64,000 nucleotides of DNA from contig NZ_SKCH01000013.1 of NCBI RefSeq assembly GCF_005434945.1, forward strand, positions 1 to 64,000. Reading direction: 5' to 3'. The notes beneath the pieces were generated by a model. The model was not told the DNA's origin. It did no database searches and was given only the letters and a program-made list of their open reading frames with translations. Every line of letters starts with the position of its first letter. Within the stretch, counting starts at the first letter, position 1. Shown piece by piece: positions 60,738 to 64,000 of this stretch. The stretch is from Prescottella subtropica. Its GTDB lineage: Bacteria > Actinomycetota > Actinomycetes > Mycobacteriales > Mycobacteriaceae. A program made the position numbers and the translations under genes.

Positions 60738-62851
60738 CGCTCGCGCCCGGACGTCATCATCGCCGCCAACTGGCGGGGGGTCGCCGTCGGCAGATACGCC
60801 CGGGAGATCGCCAGCCCGATCCGCGGCAGGTCCGCCTCGTCCCGGAAACACAGGTGCACCGGCTCGAACCGCGGATTGAACTTCGTCTTGAACTGGTGCA
60901 GCGACCGGAACCCGTAGAACGGTTCGAGCGCCTCACCGATGAGGTCGAGGCCCCGGTCGATGCCGCGGATCTCGTCGTCGCCGGACTGCGCGAGCGGCGC
61001 CCCGGACAGCGACACGAACTCGGCGCCCTCGTCGCGGAACGCGAACGCCGAACGCGCGACGAGGAATTCGATCACATTGTTCGCCTCGGGGCCGGTCCGC
61101 TTGCGCATCACGTCGAGCGTCCAGCCCCGGACGGTTCCGTCGGAGCCGCCGTACACCGGCAGCCACGACAGCACCGCCAGCACGGTGCCCGCCTCGTCCG
61201 CAGCCAACGCCACGCGGACGTCGTCGTCGAGGGCCTCCTCTACGGTGCCGAGAGTGAACCCCATCTCCGGCAGGTCCTTCTCGCCGACCCACTGCTCGGA
61301 GATGCCGCGCACCTGAGAGAGGACGTCCGACGGCTGGTCCCGCAGCCGGCCGAGGACGAACGTGGTGCCGGCCTTCTCCGCCTTGTTCAGCGCCGACCGG
61401 ACGTTCTGCCACTTCTTGCCGGTCAACGCGAGGTCCGGCAGGTCGATGATGGTGTCCTCGGCGATCTGCAACGTCCGCCAGCCGAGGCCGCGGGCGATCT
61501 CGGCGGTCTGCTCGGACACCGAGAACAGGCACGGCGTCGCCGCCTGCGCCTCCGCGAAGCGGACGAACGACTGCACCAGATCGGCGCGGCGGCCGGGCGC
61601 GGCCACCGGATCGGCCAGCGCGATCACCGTGCCGGCGTGCCGCCGGTAGCCGATCACCCCGTCGCCGTCGTCGGCGAACAGATAGTTCGTCCCGTCCCAC
61701 GTGATCATCCACGACATCGTGCTGCCGCCGTGCCGGCGCAACAGGGTTCGGACACCGTCGACGACGTCCCCGGCCGGGGCCGGGCCGCCGGCGACCGTCC
61801 GCCGCCACGGCACCGTGAACGCGCGTCGCCCCCACACCAGCAGTGCCGCCTCACCCGCCCACAACAGGCCCGTCCCGGCGGTGACCGCGCCGACACTCTC
61901 GAAATCCGTGGCGACCACCAGCACCACCACCAGGAGCGTGACGGCCACCGAGAACACCGCGTACCCCAGCGTCGACGCCCACGCCCAGCGGCGGCCGCGC
62001 CGCAACTGCTCGGCGAACGCGACCGCCACCGCCACCGAGACCGCCGTCGACCACCAGGCGGCCTCGTGTGCCTCGGTCGGGCCGAACGGTCCCCGGCCGG
62101 GGAAGAAGAACACCACGACGTGCACGGCCGCGAGCAGCCACAGACCGGCCGCCGCCAGCAACCGGGTCTCCCGGCGCGTCCGCGGCGCGAGACCGTGCTC
62201 GGAACCGGACAACCACCGCTCCCCGGCGAACAGGAACACCGTGAACGCCACCAGGTGGGTGACGTCGGCGAAGCTCCCCAGGAACAGGAACGACACGATC
62301 ACGTAGCAGTAGATCAGGGCGCGGCTGCGCAGCCGCCACGGCGACGGCACCGTCGCGGTCGCCGCGGTCAGCGCCGCCACCACGGCCGTCGTGCAGCCGA
62401 CGTCCCACACGTCCGCCAACCCGGCGGCCCACTCCCAGCCGGTCGCGTCGCCCAGGATCAGCAGCGCACACGCGCCGAGCACCCCGACGAGCTGCCCGGC
62501 CACCGCGACGAGCGCGGTCACCCGCCACCCCATCCGCCACTCGCCGATCCCCAGACCGAGCGCCACCAGCACGATCAGCGACCAGAACTGGGCCGGGGTG
62601 AGCCCGAGCCACGGACCCGAGAACACCGTCCACCACCGGCCGTCCTGCAACGCGGGCACGCCGTAGGCGACCGTGTCGAACCACGACGCGGTGTGCACCG
62701 ACCGCCACAGCCCGCCCGAGACCGCACCGGACACGAGCAGCACGACGGACACCGCCACGGTGAGCGGGATCCGGCGCAGGAATCCGGTCACGGCACGGAT
62801 CGGGTCTTGTGTGGGAACACCGGTGGCGGCTGTGTCGCTGTCGCTGCTCAT
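60734..62851 (-). CDS. Rhomboid-like membrane domain fused to a DUF2156 (MprF/LysX-type) domain
   Basis: A 705-residue protein. Residues 25-355 contain about ten membrane helices, partly rhomboid-like. Residues 370-700 are DUF2156, the GNAT-type aminoacyl-transferase domain of MprF/LysX ([61 protein letters not shown]). Such proteins add amino acids to phosphatidylglycerol or related lipids. No LysRS-like domain is attached. ATG 62851 follows GAAGGA. It heads a two-gene operon. Confidence 0.82.
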   Translation of the reverse strand: MSSDSDTAATGVPTQDPIRAVTGFLRRIPLTVAVSVVLLVSGAVSGGLWRSVHTASWFDTVAYGVPALQDGRWWTVFSGPWLGLTPAQFWSLIVLVALGLGIGEWRMGWRVTALVAVAGQLVGVLGACALLILGDATGWEWAAGLADVWDVGCTTAVVAALTAATATVPSPWRLRSRALIYCYVIVSFLFLGSFADVTHLVAFTVFLFAGERWLSGSEHGLAPRTRRETRLLAAAGLWLLAAVHVVVFFFPGRGPFGPTEAHEAAWWSTAVSVAVAVAFAEQLRRGRRWAWASTLGYAVFSVAVTLLVVVLVVATDFESVGAVTAGTGLLWAGEAALLVWGRRAFTVPWRRTVAGGPAPAGDVVDGVRTLLRRHGGSTMSWMITWDGTNYLFADDGDGVIGYRRHAGTVIALADPVAAPGRRADLVQSFVRFAEAQAATPCLFSVSEQTAEIARGLGWRTLQIAEDTIIDLPDLALTGKKWQNVRSALNKAEKAGTTFVLGRLRDQPSDVLSQVRGISEQWVGEKDLPEMGFTLGTVEEALDDDVRVALAADEAGTVLAVLSWLPVYGGSDGTVRGWTLDVMRKRTGPEANNVIEFLVARSAFAFRDEGAEFVSLSGAPLAQSGDDEIRGIDRGLDLIGEALEPFYGFRSLHQFKTKFNPRFEPVHLCFRDEADLPRIGLAISRAYLPTATPRQLAAMMTSGRER

Positions 62852-63089
62852 GTCCTGTCCTTCGTCGGGTCCGGGACGCCCGAAACGTGGCGTCGGTATC
62901 GTTCGACGGCCATCCGTGTGCTGCATCACAGACCGGATGGTCTTGCAGGAGAATATCGCGAATCTGGAGTTACCGGACACGGTTCGCCGGTCACCGGCCG
63001 ACCCTGCCGGAAGCGACGTGCACCGTCCCCACCTGCACGAACCGACACGCCGACGCCGTGTGATTCCGGCCACCTCCTACACCCTGTCG
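62852..63089. other. Divergent intergenic region before hemL
   Basis: This stretch separates the DUF2156 operon from hemL. It has no convincing ORF on either strand; the open frames there are fragments. The only features I see are the GAAGGA ribosome site of the minus-strand gene at its left end and A/T-richer sequence near 62940-62965. No RNA gene is recognised. Confidence 0.4.
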
Positions 63090-63117
63090 TTGTCGAATTC
63101 GACAGAACTGGGACACT
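63090..63117 (+). promoter_or_regulatory. hemL promoter with a 14-bp perfect palindrome
   Basis: TGTCGAATTCGACA (63091-63104) is a perfect palindrome. TTGTCG (63090-63095) can serve as -35 and GACACT (63112-63117) as -10 with a 16-bp spacer, 7 nt before GTG 63125. A bound repressor at the palindrome would cover the -35. Confidence 0.5.
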
Positions 63118-63124
63118 GGAAGTC

Positions 63125-64000
63125 GTGACTGCTGCCCCCCGCGGGTCCGGCTCCGGGCCCGACCGTCGTGACACCCGTTCCGCTCAGCTCTTCGCCAGGG
63201 CGTCCGAGGTCATCCCCGGCGGCGTCAACTCCCCGGTCCGCGCGTTCGGTTCGGTCGGCGGTGCCCCCCGGTTCATCGCGTCGGCGTCCGGCTGCACCCT
63301 CACCGACGTCGACGGCAACGACTACGTCGACCTGGTGTGCTCGTGGGGTCCGATGATCCTGGGTCACGCGCATCCGGCGGTCGTCGAGGCCGTGCAGCAG
63401 GCCGCGACCGGCGGGCTGTCGTTCGGTGCCCCCACCGAGGGGGAGATCACGCTCGCGGAGGAGATCGTCTCCCGGGTCGCCCCGGTCGAGCAGGTGCGCC
63501 TGGTCAACTCGGGCACCGAGGCCACGATGAGCGCGGTGCGCCTGGCCCGCGGCTTCACCGGACGGTCCAAGATCGTCAAGTTCTCCGGCTGCTACCACGG
63601 CCACGTCGACGCACTGCTCGCCGACGCCGGCTCCGGCCTGGCCACGTTCGGCCTGCCCACCTCGCCCGGCGTGACCGGCGCGCAGGCCGAGGACACCATC
63701 GTCGTCCCCTACAACGATCTCGAGGCCGTGCGCGCCGTGTTCGAGGCGAACCCCGGCCAGATCGCGTGCGTCATCACCGAGGCCGCTGCCGGCAACATGG
63801 GCGCGATCGCCCCGCTGCCCGGCTTCAACGAGGGCCTGCGGGCACTCACCCGCGAGCACGGCGCCCTGCTGATCATGGACGAGGTCATGACCGGTTTCCG
63901 GGTCAGCCGCTCCGGCTGGTTCGGCCGCGACGGCGTCGCCGGTGACCTGTACACGTTCGGCAAGGTGATGAGCGGTGGCCTGCCCGCCGCCGCGTTCGGT
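63125..64000 (+). CDS. hemL: Glutamate-1-semialdehyde 2,1-aminomutase (partial at right edge)
   Basis: The first 292 codons are visible and the frame runs off the window. HemL converts glutamate-1-semialdehyde to 5-aminolevulinate with [23 protein letters not shown] is the diagnostic start; [31 protein letters not shown], the PLP Asp in [13 protein letters not shown], and the Schiff-base Lys in [17 protein letters not shown] are present. GTG 63125 is set by GACACT 7 nt upstream. Together with rex-hemACDB it completes the early tetrapyrrole pathway in this window. Confidence 0.96.
   Translation, partial: MTAAPRGSGSGPDRRDTRSAQLFARASEVIPGGVNSPVRAFGSVGGAPRFIASASGCTLTDVDGNDYVDLVCSWGPMILGHAHPAVVEAVQQAATGGLSFGAPTEGEITLAEEIVSRVAPVEQVRLVNSGTEATMSAVRLARGFTGRSKIVKFSGCYHGHVDALLADAGSGLATFGLPTSPGVTGAQAEDTIVVPYNDLEAVRAVFEANPGQIACVITEAAAGNMGAIAPLPGFNEGLRALTREHGALLIMDEVMTGFRVSRSGWFGRDGVAGDLYTFGKVMSGGLPAAAFG

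Noticed and set aside
1..64000. rRNA, tRNA or CRISPR arrays
   Set aside because: No tRNA-like cloverleaf, rRNA segment or regularly spaced repeat array was recognised on reading both strands of the intergenic regions; a covariance-model scan would be needed to exclude small RNAs.

Overview
The window is high-GC (about 70%) actinobacterial chromosome. Gene order matches the Mycobacterium tuberculosis Rv0474-Rv0524 segment closely: XRE regulator, hbhA, deoC, murB, lprQ, SDR, ROK regulator, mshA, YbjN, gpmA, senX3-regX3, ppx, proC, excisionase-like HTH, bS22, galE-like, PlsC-like, serB1, hemA-hemC-hemD-hemB, hemL. A rex gene directly in front of hemA, an ISAs1-type transposase end, an EspG/YbaB gene set and several inserted accessory genes point to Rhodococcus or a close Nocardiaceae relative rather than Mycobacterium. 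This is inferred from synteny and protein recognition, not from a search.

Layout. 1-333: tail of an ISAs1-like element. 384-9175: accessory and housekeeping mix (zinc alcohol dehydrogenase, PPK2, M15-like peptidase plus asparagine-synthase-like amidotransferase, ABC1 kinase, TetR plus DUF4873, DUF445). 9207-11075: XRE-hbhA-DUF2516. 11244-18668: diiron oxygenase, hydrolase, purU, methyltransferases, deoC, DUF2993, AbiEi-like, DUF2505. 19252-21619: murB and the L,D-transpeptidase lprQ, read from overlapping divergent promoters. 21669-24133: four overlapping genes typical of type VII secretion accessory loci (EspG, YbaB, a WXG100-like protein, a CpnT-N-terminus-like protein without a toxin domain). 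24134-32784: two unexplained small ORFs, an LCP ligase, SDR, ROK regulator with an upstream Cys-containing mini-ORF, a lipase-fold protein whose nucleophile Ser is Ala, HAD, MFS, hydrolase. 32835-38541: mshA (mycothiol), rpf under a CRP/GlxR-type site, gpmA, senX3-regX3. 38619-49293: ppx, Rv0497/0498-type genes, a MerR-thioesterase pair, proC, bS22, cell-envelope and HAD genes. 49403-55355: rex-hemA-hemC-hemD-hemB with a Rex operator. 55352-57694: small membrane proteins, csoR with its operator, copZ-like. 57676-64000: sugar-dehydrogenase-like secreted protein, a two-gene membrane/DUF2156 operon, and the start of hemL.

General features. At least sixteen start codons lie 6-7 nt downstream of a TANNNT-like -10 box with no Shine-Dalgarno, so leaderless transcription is the dominant initiation mode; internal operon genes instead use ATGA/GTGA overlaps. 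Long perfect hairpins close many transcription units, and one 19-nt-arm palindrome occurs twice, about 10 kb apart. Redox, copper and haem logic cluster together: Rex controls haem synthesis, CsoR sits just downstream, and mycothiol synthesis is in the same window.
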